Positions 1 to 7,327 of a DNA stretch of 7,393 bases are shown here, in pieces. Location: positions 1 through 7,393 of the forward strand of contig JAZDLC010000210.1 in assembly GCA_043802345.1 (NCBI GenBank), given 5' to 3'. The notes below the pieces were generated by a model, which saw only the letters and a program-made list of their open reading frames with translations, made no database searches and had not been told where the DNA came from. The stretch is from JAZDLC01 sp043802345 (GTDB lineage Bacteria; Planctomycetota; B15-G4; JADJEK01). Both the position numbers and the translations under genes were made by a program. How positions within the stretch are numbered: the stretch's first letter is position 1; each line of letters begins with the position of its first letter.

Positions 1-42
1 GCGGCCGATTTTCGTCGCTTCACTCCGGACCAGGGCATCTAG
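1..42 (+). CDS. Possible 3' end of an upstream gene, unrecognised
   Basis: Frame 1 is open from the window edge and reads AADFRRFTPDQGI before a TAG stop at 40-42. Thirteen residues are too few to assign a family, and short open stretches are expected by chance in GC-rich DNA. It is listed only as the most plausible tail of a gene running in from the left on the same strand as the Lon-like gene. The other two + frames stay open slightly longer (to about 60 and 76) but give arginine-rich sequence typical of shadow frames. Confidence 0.2.
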   Translation, partial: AADFRRFTPDQGI

Positions 43-73
43 AAGCGTTGTCTGCACGTAGACGGAGGAACCG

Positions 74-190
74 ATGATTCACGAGAGTGAGCTCGCCGGC
101 AAAAGCACCGGATCGGCTGCGCGCACCTCTCCCGGAAGAACATCGGTGCGGCAGGCCTATTCTCCGGGCGCATCGGTAAACTGGTGCTGA
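74..190 (+). CDS. Possible small ORF, 38 aa, unknown
   Basis: An ATG at 74 is preceded by a strong Shine-Dalgarno-like GGAGGA at 64-69, about 5 bases upstream, and is followed by 38 codons ending at TGA 188-190. The peptide starts MIHESELAGKSTG. It is rich in Ser, Gly, Ala and Arg, has no membrane segment or signal peptide, and matches no family I know. It sits in the 225-bp leader of the Lon-like gene and could be a short leader peptide, a decayed gene or chance. In frame 1, a second open stretch (91-222) reads ...NIGAAGLFSGRIGKLVL... and stops 3 bases before the Lon-like start, so a frameshifted remnant of an older gene is also possible. The good ribosome site is the only positive evidence. 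Confidence 0.2.
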   Translation: MIHESELAGKSTGSAARTSPGRTSVRQAYSPGASVNWC

Positions 191-210
191 ACAACACTCG
201 AATCGTCAAC

Positions 211-216
211 GGAAGG
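211..216 (+). promoter_or_regulatory. Ribosome binding site of the Lon-like gene
   Basis: GGAAGG lies 9 bases before GTG 226. It supports this non-ATG start, which also begins directly ahead of the conserved N-terminal region typical of the family. Confidence 0.5.
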
Positions 217-225
217 TGCTGACGC

Positions 226-2685
226 GTGGCCGACGACAACCGATCAATCGACAGGTTCAGGGTCCCTCTGGACAAGCTCAGGTGGCACTGCGACGAGTCC
301 CTTTTTCACTTCGAGACCACCGCTGACATCGAACCGATGACCGGAATCATCGGGCAAGAGGATGCTGTCGTGGCACTGCAGTACGGCCTGGAGGTCGACG
401 CGCCCGGCCAGAACATCTTCGTCCGCGGCCTCGTTGGAACGGGCAGGCTGACCCTGGTGCGCCGGCTCCTGGAACAGATCCAGCCGGAGAGCTCGTTGGC
501 TCCCGACCTGTGCTACGTCCACAACTTCGACGCCGCAGACAGCCCGCGCCTCATTGCTCTGCCCCGCGGCAGCGGGCCCTCCTTCAAGGCCCGCATTCAG
601 GAGCTGGTTGACTTCCTGCGCGAGAAGCTGGCGCCGGCGTTGTCCTCCGAATCCCTGCGCGCCCGCCAGTCCGCGCTCGAGGAGAAGCTCCAGCAGGCAA
701 CCGAGGCCATCGGCAAGCCGTTTGAGGAAGAACTACTGTCCAAGGACCTGACCATCGTCACGATTCAGATCGAGGGAGATGCTCAGCCCGCCATCCTGCC
801 GGTCATCGCGGGCGAACCCGCGGGACCGGACCAGATCCACAAGCTGCAGCAAGAGGGGAAGATCACCGCGGAGGAACTGGAGAAGCTGCGCGAGAATGTC
901 AACGCCTACAACAAGCGGTTCCAGGAGCTCGGCCTGCAGATTCAGCAGTTGCGCGAGGGGCATCGCGCCGCGCTTCGCGGCATGTACGAGAGCGAGGCGC
1001 GCAAGATCCTCCAGTTCCACGTTCGCGGGATCCAGACGGCCTTCCCCCAGCAGAAGGTGAAGGTATTCCTCGGTGAGGTGGTCGAGGACGTCATTCTCCG
1101 CCGCCTGAGCGGACAGGAGGAAGGCTCCGGTTCCGAGCGGATGTACCAGGTGAACCTGGTCATGACCCACGCCAAGGACGAGCCGTGCTCGATCGTCGTC
1201 GAAAACACTCCAACCGTGCACAACCTTCTCGGCGCGATCGGCCGTGTGCTGCTTCCCCAGGGGATGGTCCACTCGGATCACACGATGATCTCCGCGGGAT
1301 CGCTCCTGCGGGCAAGCGGCGGGTATCTGGTCATCGAGGCGCGCGACGTCCTGTCGGAGCCGGGCGCGTGGAAAGTCCTCATGCGGACGCTCCGGACCGG
1401 CAAGCTCGAGATCGTGCCGAATGATTCCGTCCTGTTCGGCATGGGATCGCACCTGAAGCCCGAACCGATCGATGTCTCGGTCAAGGTCGTGTTGCTGGGA
1501 GGCCCTGACCTCTACTACCTGCTCGACGAGAACGACCCGGACTTCTCCAACCTCTTCAAGGTGCTGGCCGATTTTGACTCCACCATCGAACGGAATGAGA
1601 AGTCGCTCGCCGACTACTCCGGGGTGCTGGCCCGCATCGCGCGCGAGGAGGGTCTGCTGCCGTACGCACGGGGAGGAGTCGCCTCGCTGGCGGAGTATGG
1701 CGCCCGCATCGCGGCCCGCAGCGACCGCCTGACCACGCGGTTCGGGCGCCTCGTCGACATTGCCCGCGAGGCGTCATTCGTCGCCAGGAAGGAGGGGAGC
1801 GCGTCGGTCTCGAGAGAAAACGTCCTGGAAGCAGTCCGCCGCGCCAGGCGACGCGCCGACCTTCCGGCCCGGCGCTTCCGGAGGATGGTGACCGAAGGTG
1901 CGATCCGGATCCAGACCAGAGGCAAGGCGGTCGGTCAGGTCAACGGACTCGCGGTCACCCAGTCGGGCCCCCTGACCTACGGATTCCCCGCCAGGATCAC
2001 CGCCACGATCGGTCCCGGCTCCGCCGGAACGATCAACATCGAGCGCGAGGCGCAGCTCTCCGGCTCCATTCACACCAAGGGTTTCTACATTCTGGGCGGG
2101 CTCCTGCGCCATCTCATCAAGGTGGTCCATCCCCTCGCCTTCTCGGCGTCCATCGCCTTCGAGCAGAGTTATGGCGGCATCGACGGCGATTCCGCGTCGG
2201 GGGCCGAGATGTGCTGCCTGCTCAGCGCCCTGACGGGGATTCCGCTGAGCCAGGAGATCGCCATGACAGGAGCCATCGATCAGTTCGGACATGTCCAGGC
2301 GATCGGGGCGGTCAGCGAGAAGGTCGAGGGGTTCTTCTACACCTGTCAGAGCGCGGGCTTGACCGGATCCCAGGGCGTGATCATCCCGAAAAGCAATGTC
2401 GTCGACCTCATGCTCTGCATGGATGTCGTCGAGGCTTGCAAGGAAGGGAAGTTCCACGTCTTTGCCGCCGACTCGATCTTCGACGCTCTCGAGATCTTCA
2501 CCGGCCAGGTGGCCGGTGAACTGGACGAGGACGGCGTCTACCCCGAGGGGTCACTGCTGGGCGTGGCCGTGGCGAAGGCGGATGAGTTCTGGGAGATGCT
2601 GTCCGGCAACAGGCTGCTGGAAGTGACCGAGGAGGAGGAGGCCGCGGAAGAGGAGGTCGAGGAAGAGGAGCCGGAGGCTTCCTGA
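226..2685 (+). CDS. Lon-like ATP-dependent protease (AAA_32 plus Lon C-terminal protease domain)
   Basis: This 819-residue cytoplasmic protein has the layout of the Lon-related AAA_32/Lon_C proteases (LonB/YcbZ-like), which are expected to unfold and degrade proteins. The start is GTG 226, with GGAAGG at 211-216 as ribosome site. The N-terminal signature GIIGQEDAVVALQYGL lies just before a P-loop-like GLVGTGRLT at residues 68-76. There R74 replaces the usual lysine and L75 the usual Thr/Ser. Coiled-coil-rich inserts span roughly 145-175 and 203-250. YLVIEARD (367-374) is at the Walker B position but lacks the normal Asp-Glu pair. The protease domain covers about 560-770. The Ser-Lys dyad is S656 in DGDSASG and K699 in GAVSEKVEGF, 43 residues apart, as in E. 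coli Lon (S679/K722). The last 20 residues are almost all Glu, an unstructured acidic tail. Length is normal for the family. The family call is firm; ATPase competence and substrates are unknown. Confidence 0.93.
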   Translation: MADDNRSIDRFRVPLDKLRWHCDESLFHFETTADIEPMTGIIGQEDAVVALQYGLEVDAPGQNIFVRGLVGTGRLTLVRRLLEQIQPESSLAPDLCYVHNFDAADSPRLIALPRGSGPSFKARIQELVDFLREKLAPALSSESLRARQSALEEKLQQATEAIGKPFEEELLSKDLTIVTIQIEGDAQPAILPVIAGEPAGPDQIHKLQQEGKITAEELEKLRENVNAYNKRFQELGLQIQQLREGHRAALRGMYESEARKILQFHVRGIQTAFPQQKVKVFLGEVVEDVILRRLSGQEEGSGSERMYQVNLVMTHAKDEPCSIVVENTPTVHNLLGAIGRVLLPQGMVHSDHTMISAGSLLRASGGYLVIEARDVLSEPGAWKVLMRTLRTGKLEIVPNDSVLFGMGSHLKPEPIDVSVKVVLLGGPDLYYLLDENDPDFSNLFKVLADFDSTIERNEKSLADYSGVLARIAREEGLLPYARGGVASLAEYGARIAARSDRLTTRFGRLVDIAREASFVARKEGSASVSRENVLEAVRRARRRADLPARRFRRMVTEGAIRIQTRGKAVGQVNGLAVTQSGPLTYGFPARITATIGPGSAGTINIEREAQLSGSIHTKGFYILGGLLRHLIKVVHPLAFSASIAFEQSYGGIDGDSASGAEMCCLLSALTGIPLSQEIAMTGAIDQFGHVQAIGAVSEKVEGFFYTCQSAGLTGSQGVIIPKSNVVDLMLCMDVVEACKEGKFHVFAADSIFDALEIFTGQVAGELDEDGVYPEGSLLGVAVAKADEFWEMLSGNRLLEVTEEEEAAEEEVEEEEPEAS
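2629..2676 (+). repeat. Low-complexity GAG/GAA tract encoding the acidic tail of the Lon-like protein
   Basis: The tract is a nearly uninterrupted purine-rich run of Glu codons with a few Ala, Val and Pro codons. It encodes the C-terminal acidic tail after the Lon_C domain. Such tracts vary in length by slippage and usually encode flexible, non-catalytic tails. There is no sign that it disrupts the frame here. Confidence 0.5.
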
Positions 2686-2689
2686 GTTC

Positions 2690-4138
2690 TCACCACAGCC
2701 CGATGATCTTCCACCAGCAGCCGCCGAGGCCGAGCCAGATGACGAGGTTCGCCGCGCTGACCACGGCTCCCAGCTTCCACCAGTCCTTCAGCGCCACGTA
2801 CCCCGCGCCAAACAGGACCGGGGCGGGACCCGACCCGTAGTGCGTCATGCTGGCGAAGAGGTTGCTGAAGAAGCCCAGGACGAGGGCGGCCAGCATCGGC
2901 GGGGTGCCCACCACGACGGCGACCCCCAGAAAGCCGGCGTACATCGAACTGATGTGGGCGGTGTGGCTGGCGAAGAGATAGTGGCTGTAGAAGTAGATCA
3001 GGCCGAGCGTCAGGAAGGCGGGCAGCCAGCCCCAACCATCGAACAAACCTCCCACGGAGTCGCTGAACCATGGGATGAGCCCCAGGCTGTTCAGATGCGA
3101 CGCCATCATCACCAGGGCGGAGAGCCAGATGAAGGTGTCCCAGGCCCCCTTCTCCCCGAGAATGTCCTCCCAGGTCAGCACACGCGTCGCGAGGAGGATG
3201 CTGAGGCCCACCAGGGCCGCCGTGGTGGAGTGGACGTGGAGCACGCGGCCGAAGATCCAGAGCACGAGCAGGAGGATGAAGGTCCCGAGCAGGATCCACT
3301 CATCCCGCCGCATCCTCCCCATCTGCGACAGGCGATCCCTGGCCATCGCCTGCGCCTCGGGAGTCTCGGTGACCTCGGGCGGCTGGAGCCTGTACAGAAC
3401 CAGGGGCACGACCAGGAGGCTGGTGATCCCGGGGACGATCGCCGCGAGGGCCCAGCCTGCCCAGGTGATCTCGATTCCCTGGTCCAGCGCCAGCTTCGCC
3501 GCGAGCGGGTTCGCTGCCATGGCCGTGAGGAACATCGCGCTGGTGACAAGAGTGGAGTGGAAGAGCGCCAGGGTCAAGAAGGCGCCCATTCTTCGCGCCG
3601 TGCCGTCCCCTGGCCGGCTGCCGTACGCCTCCGCCACCGAGCGCGCGATCGGGAAGACCACGGCTCCGGCCCGGGCCGTGATGCTCGGGATCGCGGGAGC
3701 CAGCACCAGGTCGGTGGCGATCATGCCATACGCAAGGCCCAGGGTTCTCTTGCCGAGAAGGGCCATGAAACGGTACGCGATGCGGGCCCCCAGACCGGTC
3801 TTGATGATGCCGCGGGCGATGAAGAACGCGATCAGGACGAGCCAGATCACATGGTTGCTGAAGCCGCTCAGCGCCTCCTGGATGGAGAGTGTGCTGGTCA
3901 GGGTCGTGGCGGCGATGCCGAAGATCGCCACCGCGCCCATCGGCAGCGGCGCCAGCATGATCCCAGCGATCGTGGCACAGAAGATGGCAAGCAGCTGCCA
4001 TGCCCGCGGCGGCACTCCCTCCGGCGCGGGAAGAAACCAGATCAGCACGCCCAGGCCGGCGGCCACGCACAAGCTGATCCCGCACCGCCAGGGATCTGGG
4101 GGGGAAGCGGTGCGCGCTTCGGTCTGGTTCACCTTCAT
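2690..4138 (-). CDS. DASS/SLC13-family anion (dicarboxylate/tricarboxylate-type) transporter
   Basis: This 482-residue inner-membrane protein has about 11-13 hydrophobic segments (for example residues 18-36, 48-66, 97-115, 226-248, 283-300 and 455-475). It belongs to the divalent anion:Na+ symporter family, in the CitT/YbhI/plant 2-oxoglutarate-malate translocator branch. The branch signatures are LAPAIPS-x-TARAG near 147-158 and HYLFASHTAHISSMY near 386-400. Members carry malate, 2-oxoglutarate, citrate, tartrate or similar anions; the substrate here cannot be read from sequence. Length is normal. The first conserved Ser-Asn-Thr motif reads S152-I153-T154 (codons AGC ATC ACG), so the Asn is missing. 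The second motif is S391-H392-T393, of the S-x-T form seen in this branch. The ATG at 4138 has only a weak GGGA-like ribosome site. The gene converges on the Lon-like gene with 4 bp between stops and is divergent from the DUF1080 gene. Confidence 0.9.
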   Translation of the reverse strand: MKVNQTEARTASPPDPWRCGISLCVAAGLGVLIWFLPAPEGVPPRAWQLLAIFCATIAGIMLAPLPMGAVAIFGIAATTLTSTLSIQEALSGFSNHVIWLVLIAFFIARGIIKTGLGARIAYRFMALLGKRTLGLAYGMIATDLVLAPAIPSITARAGAVVFPIARSVAEAYGSRPGDGTARRMGAFLTLALFHSTLVTSAMFLTAMAANPLAAKLALDQGIEITWAGWALAAIVPGITSLLVVPLVLYRLQPPEVTETPEAQAMARDRLSQMGRMRRDEWILLGTFILLLVLWIFGRVLHVHSTTAALVGLSILLATRVLTWEDILGEKGAWDTFIWLSALVMMASHLNSLGLIPWFSDSVGGLFDGWGWLPAFLTLGLIYFYSHYLFASHTAHISSMYAGFLGVAVVVGTPPMLAALVLGFFSNLFASMTHYGSGPAPVLFGAGYVALKDWWKLGAVVSAANLVIWLGLGGCWWKIIGLW

Positions 4139-4179
4139 TTCCCGTCCGCCGACGCAGGCCTCATCGGGTCCGGGCGCCC

Positions 4180-4208
4180 ATCGTATGCCGATGGATCGGG
4201 CAGGTCCA
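4180..4208 (-). promoter_or_regulatory. Weak candidate sigma70-type promoter for the transporter gene
   Basis: On the - strand a TGGACC (-35-like, 4203-4208) is followed after exactly 17 bases by TACGAT (-10-like, 4180-4185), about 40 bases before the transporter ATG. Each box matches 4 of 6 consensus positions. In a 173-bp divergent intergenic region a promoter is expected, but matches of this quality also occur by chance. Confidence 0.2.
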
Positions 4209-4311
4209 TGGAGTTCGATTCAACTGGTGACCCTCGCGCGACGGGTGAAATCCGCCGGCCCCAACTGTAGGGTGTGGGATTCGCGTCAGTCCTATACTCC
4301 CCGGGGTCCTC

Positions 4312-5016
4312 ATGAAACCGATTCTCGCTGCCTGCCTGTTGGCGATCACGACCTCCTGCCATTCCGGAAACCAGGCGCCCGACCACTCCAAGGCGCTCTT
4401 CAACGGCACCGATCTCTCGGGCTGGCACGCGGATGTTCCAGCCGCCGACGACGACCCCAGCCTGCCCCCCGCCTTCGTCGCGGAATCCGGCCTCCTGAGG
4501 AGCCAGGCCACACCGGAAGGACATCTCATCACCGATGAGTCGTTTCGTGACTACCGCCTGGTCGTCGAGTATCGCTGGCCGGGCGAACCGGGAAACTGCG
4601 GCGTACTCGTGCACGCGTCGACGCCGCGCCGGCTGTACGGGATGTTCCCGCAGTCAATCGAGTGCCAGCTTCATGCCGGCAATGCCGGCGACTTCTGGTG
4701 CATTGGGGAGAATATCACCGTGGACAACATGGAGTTGCGCCGCGGTCCGAAGGAGCGCTGGGGCGTCGACGGCGACAAGGCCCGCCGCATCAAGAACCTC
4801 ACTGACGATTCAGAGCGTCCACCCGGAGAGTGGAACGAGATGGTCATCGAGTGCCGGGGCCGGACGATCAGGGTCTGGGTGAACGGCACACTGGTCAACG
4901 ACGGCACGGACTGCACCGCCGACCACGGCCAGATCGCGATCCAGGCCGAAGGCGCGGCCTGCGATTTCCGCAAGGTCGAGCTGGAGAATCTCCCGGTCAC
5001 CACTCCGGCCGGCTAG
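4312..5016 (+). CDS. DUF1080 (3-keto-disaccharide hydrolase-like) domain protein, probable lipoprotein
   Basis: This 234-residue protein starts with a basic-hydrophobic signal peptide ending at C16 (LLAITTSC). That resembles a lipobox, although Thr at -3 is not the usual Leu/Val/Ile, so it is a probable rather than certain lipoprotein. The rest is one DUF1080/PF06439 domain. It opens with the hallmark LFNGTDLSGW (29-38), then a GLLRS strand, a DYRLVVEYRW strand (80-89), GNCGVLVHAS (94-103, usually N-S-G-V), and SIECQL (115-120) on the presumed sugar-binding face of a concanavalin-like beta-jelly roll. A late WNEMVIECRG / VWVNG pair of strands also fits. The domain is common in environmental bacteria that use plant or algal glycans, and some members cleave 3-keto-glycosides. 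No partner oxidoreductase is visible here, so the substrate is open. ATG 4312 follows GGGG at 4303-4306. The EamA-like gene follows 25 bp downstream. Confidence 0.85.
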   Translation: MKPILAACLLAITTSCHSGNQAPDHSKALFNGTDLSGWHADVPAADDDPSLPPAFVAESGLLRSQATPEGHLITDESFRDYRLVVEYRWPGEPGNCGVLVHASTPRRLYGMFPQSIECQLHAGNAGDFWCIGENITVDNMELRRGPKERWGVDGDKARRIKNLTDDSERPPGEWNEMVIECRGRTIRVWVNGTLVNDGTDCTADHGQIAIQAEGAACDFRKVELENLPVTTPAG

Positions 5017-5041
5017 CCGGCCCCCGAACCTCGAGGCAGCC

Positions 5042-5470
5042 ATGGGACTCTTCTGGATCTCCGCGACGATGGCCGTCGGCGCTTCCGTGCTGTACCACAC
5101 GTTTCAGAAGAGCATCCCGGCCGGCGCTCACCCGTTCGTCTCCGTCGTCGTGACGTTCTCGACGGCCCTTCTCGCGTCACTGGCCATCCTGCCGTTCCTC
5201 CGCATGGAAGGAGGCCTCGCGGCCGAGGTTCGCAAGCTGAACTGGGCCAGCGTCGGCCTCGGCCTCGTGATCGTCATCACCGAGGTCGGCTTCCTTCTCT
5301 TCTACCGAAGCGGCTGGAAGATCAGCATCGGGCCGATCTTCAGCACCGTCGCCACCGCGCTGGTGCTGGTGCCGGTGGGGCTGGCGTTCTACCGGGAGCG
5401 GTTGACCGGTGCAAACTTCGCTGGAGCCGTGCTCGCGCTCGTCGGAATGTTCCTGATGACGCGCAAGTAG
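5042..5470 (+). CDS. Half-size EamA/DMT-family small membrane protein
   Basis: This 142-residue protein has about five hydrophobic segments (roughly 4-20, 30-52, 69-88, 95-113 and 120-139). It ends with the family's characteristic YRERLTGANFAGAVLALVGM-type segment, an E-R before the last helix. This is a single EamA repeat of the drug/metabolite transporter superfamily. Standard members are about 300 residues with two such repeats. Half-size members are known and are thought to work as dimers or to serve as poorly understood permeases. ATG 5042 has GAGG at 5033-5036 as ribosome site. It lies 25 bp after the DUF1080 gene on the same strand, so co-transcription is likely, but a shared function is not evident. 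Export or uptake of a small metabolite is possible; the substrate is unknown. Confidence 0.78.
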   Translation: MGLFWISATMAVGASVLYHTFQKSIPAGAHPFVSVVVTFSTALLASLAILPFLRMEGGLAAEVRKLNWASVGLGLVIVITEVGFLLFYRSGWKISIGPIFSTVATALVLVPVGLAFYRERLTGANFAGAVLALVGMFLMTRK

Positions 5471-5566
5471 CGCACGATCACCCGTCCGCTCGTCACGTCG
5501 AACAGTGGCGCGAATCCAATCGATCCCGATTCCGACCCCGATCACCTCAACCGACCCTCAGCAGAG
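5471..5566. other. Convergent intergenic region, no clear terminator
   Basis: These 96 bases separate the stops of the EamA-like gene (+) and the S8 peptidase gene (-). They contain several CGAT/GATC repeats (such as GATCCCGATTCCGACCCCGATC around 5522-5543), but I find no strong GC stem followed by a T run on either strand. Any terminator here would be weak or Rho-dependent. Confidence 0.4.
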
Positions 5567-7327
5567 TCACGGGCCCAGAGGGATGTTTCCTCCCCCGGGG
5601 AGCGTGTGCGAGCGGCCGGTCTCCAGCACCAACGGCACTCCCACAAGCGCGGTTCCGTCCCGGAGCAGCAGTTCCGTCTGGCCCGTGTGGGGGTTCACGA
5701 CCTCGCCGGAGTAGTCGTCTGACTCCCCGCCAATGCCGTCTCCGTCCAGGTCGGTGACACCCACGATCCGGTAGGTTCCCTCGGCAAGCGGATCGAGCAG
5801 AAACTCGCCCGCCGACTGCTCGCTGAGATGAAGCACCAACACCACGTCGCCCCGGAGCGTGTCGATGGCAAGCACGTGGACAGTGCCGTCGCCGGTCGAT
5901 CCGCCGCCGTCGACACTCAGTACCGCCGGGAGGACCAGCGCGCCCGCCGCTGTCTCGAGCGTGAGCTGCGTATGGTGGAGGCCCGCTGGCAGACCGTCGG
6001 TGGAAGCCCGCGCCTGCAGGGTACAGGGGGTACTCCCCGAAGTCTGCAGCGGAGTCAGCCAGGGGGCGTCACTCCTGACGTTCAACACCGCCAGGGGGCC
6101 TGTACCGCCGCGGTTCACCACCGCGAACGAGTGAACCTCTCCATTCTGGGAGAACTCCAGGGAAATGGGAGTCGCCGCGGGTTCCGCGGGACCTGACCCC
6201 AGGCCGGCGGCCAGGACCAACGATCTCCCGGCATCCAGCCGGCCGAAGCCAAACTCGCGATCCCAGCCCGCGGGCCCCAGGTCCAGCGCGCCAGCCTTCA
6301 GGTACGCAGCCACTTCCAGGACGCTCAGGCTCGGCTCGAGACTCCTCAGGAGAAAGGCCGCCCCCGCCACATGCGGTGCGGCCATGGAGGTGCCCGTCTT
6401 CCGCTCGTAGGCGGCTCCCAGGGACAGATCGATCACCGTCGACAGGACACCGTCCGGAACACCATCTCCGTTCCTGTCCGCGGTCTGATCACCTCCTGGC
6501 GCTGCGAGGTCGACATGGTCCCCGTACGAGGAGTAGTACGCGCGCCCATCCACCGCGTCGGTCGCCGCGACCGCGATGACTTCCGGATAGGCCGCGGGGT
6601 ACATTGGTTGGGCAGAGTTGAAGTTGCCCGCGGCCGCCACGACGACCACCCCCGCCGCGACCGCGTCCCGCACCGCCTGCCACAGGATCGCCGACGAATT
6701 CGGACCACCCAGGCTCATGTTGATCACCTGCGCGGATTGCGGCGGCAGCAGGCCCGAGGCGTTCGGCAAGCCCGCCGCGTAGAGGATCCCCTGCGAGATG
6801 TCGAAGTCCGACCCTCCCTGCTGCCCCAACACGCGAACCGGCATTACCAGGCCCGCCTGGGTGCAGCCCGCTACGCCGATCCCGTTTCCGCTGGCCGCCG
6901 CCAGGATGCCGGTCACGTGCGTGCCGTGAGTGCCCAACGAGACAAACGGATCGGTGGGGTCCGAGTCGATTCCGTTGCCATCTCCGGAATTCCACAGGTC
7001 ACTCACGAAGTCATGGCCGGGCGACAGGCGACCGATCAGGTCGGGATGGTCGGAGCGGATGCCGGTGTCGAGCACCGCCATGCACAAGCCATCGGCTCCC
7101 GGCTCGATGTCCCAGGCCGATTCGAAACCAGCCTGGGGAAGGCTCCATTGCGATGCGTAGAGCGGATCATCCGGGCTCGACAGAGGCGACCTCACGTAGT
7201 TCGGCTGGGCATCCAGCACCATCTCGAGCCGCTTCGCCGTCCCGACCAGCTCCCTTAGGCCGTGTAAAGAATTAAAGGTATCAACGTTCCTGTGGTGACC
7301 TCGGGCGAATGATGTAGTTCCAATCAC
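5567..7327 (-). CDS. S8 (subtilisin-like) serine peptidase, 5' end replaced by IS sequence; probably a truncated gene
   Basis: The open frame (GTG 7327, 586 codons) encodes an exported-type subtilase. About 23-46 resembles the end of an inhibitor I9 propeptide, with the DAQPNYVR motif. The catalytic domain runs from about 50 to 372, with D87 (AVLDTGI), H134 (GTHGTHVTG), oxyanion N235 (AAAGNFN) and S314 (GTSMAAPHVAG), all present. An acidic DRNGDGVPDG loop (284-293) is likely Ca-binding. A BACON/Ig-like beta-sandwich follows (about 387-472), then a C-terminal domain with a DLDGDGIGG Ca-binding-like motif (526-534). No signal peptide is present. Codons 1-22 overlap the 3' end of an ISAzo13-type transposase in another frame, so that start is an artefact of the junction. 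The real gene began upstream and lost its secretion signal and most of its propeptide. The rest of the frame is clean. Probably not secreted or matured in this form. Confidence 0.85.
   Translation of the reverse strand: MIGTTSFARGHHRNVDTFNSLHGLRELVGTAKRLEMVLDAQPNYVRSPLSSPDDPLYASQWSLPQAGFESAWDIEPGADGLCMAVLDTGIRSDHPDLIGRLSPGHDFVSDLWNSGDGNGIDSDPTDPFVSLGTHGTHVTGILAAASGNGIGVAGCTQAGLVMPVRVLGQQGGSDFDISQGILYAAGLPNASGLLPPQSAQVINMSLGGPNSSAILWQAVRDAVAAGVVVVAAAGNFNSAQPMYPAAYPEVIAVAATDAVDGRAYYSSYGDHVDLAAPGGDQTADRNGDGVPDGVLSTVIDLSLGAAYERKTGTSMAAPHVAGAAFLLRSLEPSLSVLEVAAYLKAGALDLGPAGWDREFGFGRLDAGRSLVLAAGLGSGPAEPAATPISLEFSQNGEVHSFAVVNRGGTGPLAVLNVRSDAPWLTPLQTSGSTPCTLQARASTDGLPAGLHHTQLTLETAAGALVLPAVLSVDGGGSTGDGTVHVLAIDTLRGDVVLVLHLSEQSAGEFLLDPLAEGTYRIVGVTDLDGDGIGGESDDYSGEVVNPHTGQTELLLRDGTALVGVPLVLETGRSHTLPGGGNIPLGP

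Noticed and set aside
39..275. A 78-codon - strand frame over the Lon-like gene start
   Set aside because: It overlaps the start of a well-supported gene, is Arg/Ser/Pro-rich and has no recognisable feature.
4293..4298. TATACT as a -10 box for the DUF1080 gene
   Set aside because: It would place the transcription start about 7 bases before the ATG, and no -35-like hexamer or extended -10 sits at the right distance, so it is more likely chance.
4299..4306. CCCCGGGG palindrome before the DUF1080 gene as an operator
   Set aside because: Eight-base GC palindromes are common at this GC content; its GGGG may simply serve as a weak ribosome site.
2840..4538. Two long + strand open frames (476 and 487 codons) across the transporter gene
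   Set aside because: They are antisense to a clear 482-residue membrane protein. Their translations are rich in Arg, Gly and Ala, or His and Asp, with no domain logic, as expected for shadow frames in GC-rich DNA.
5522..5543. GATC/CGAT repeats in the convergent gap as a terminator or protein-binding array
   Set aside because: The repeats are short and irregular, give no strong stem and have no T run.
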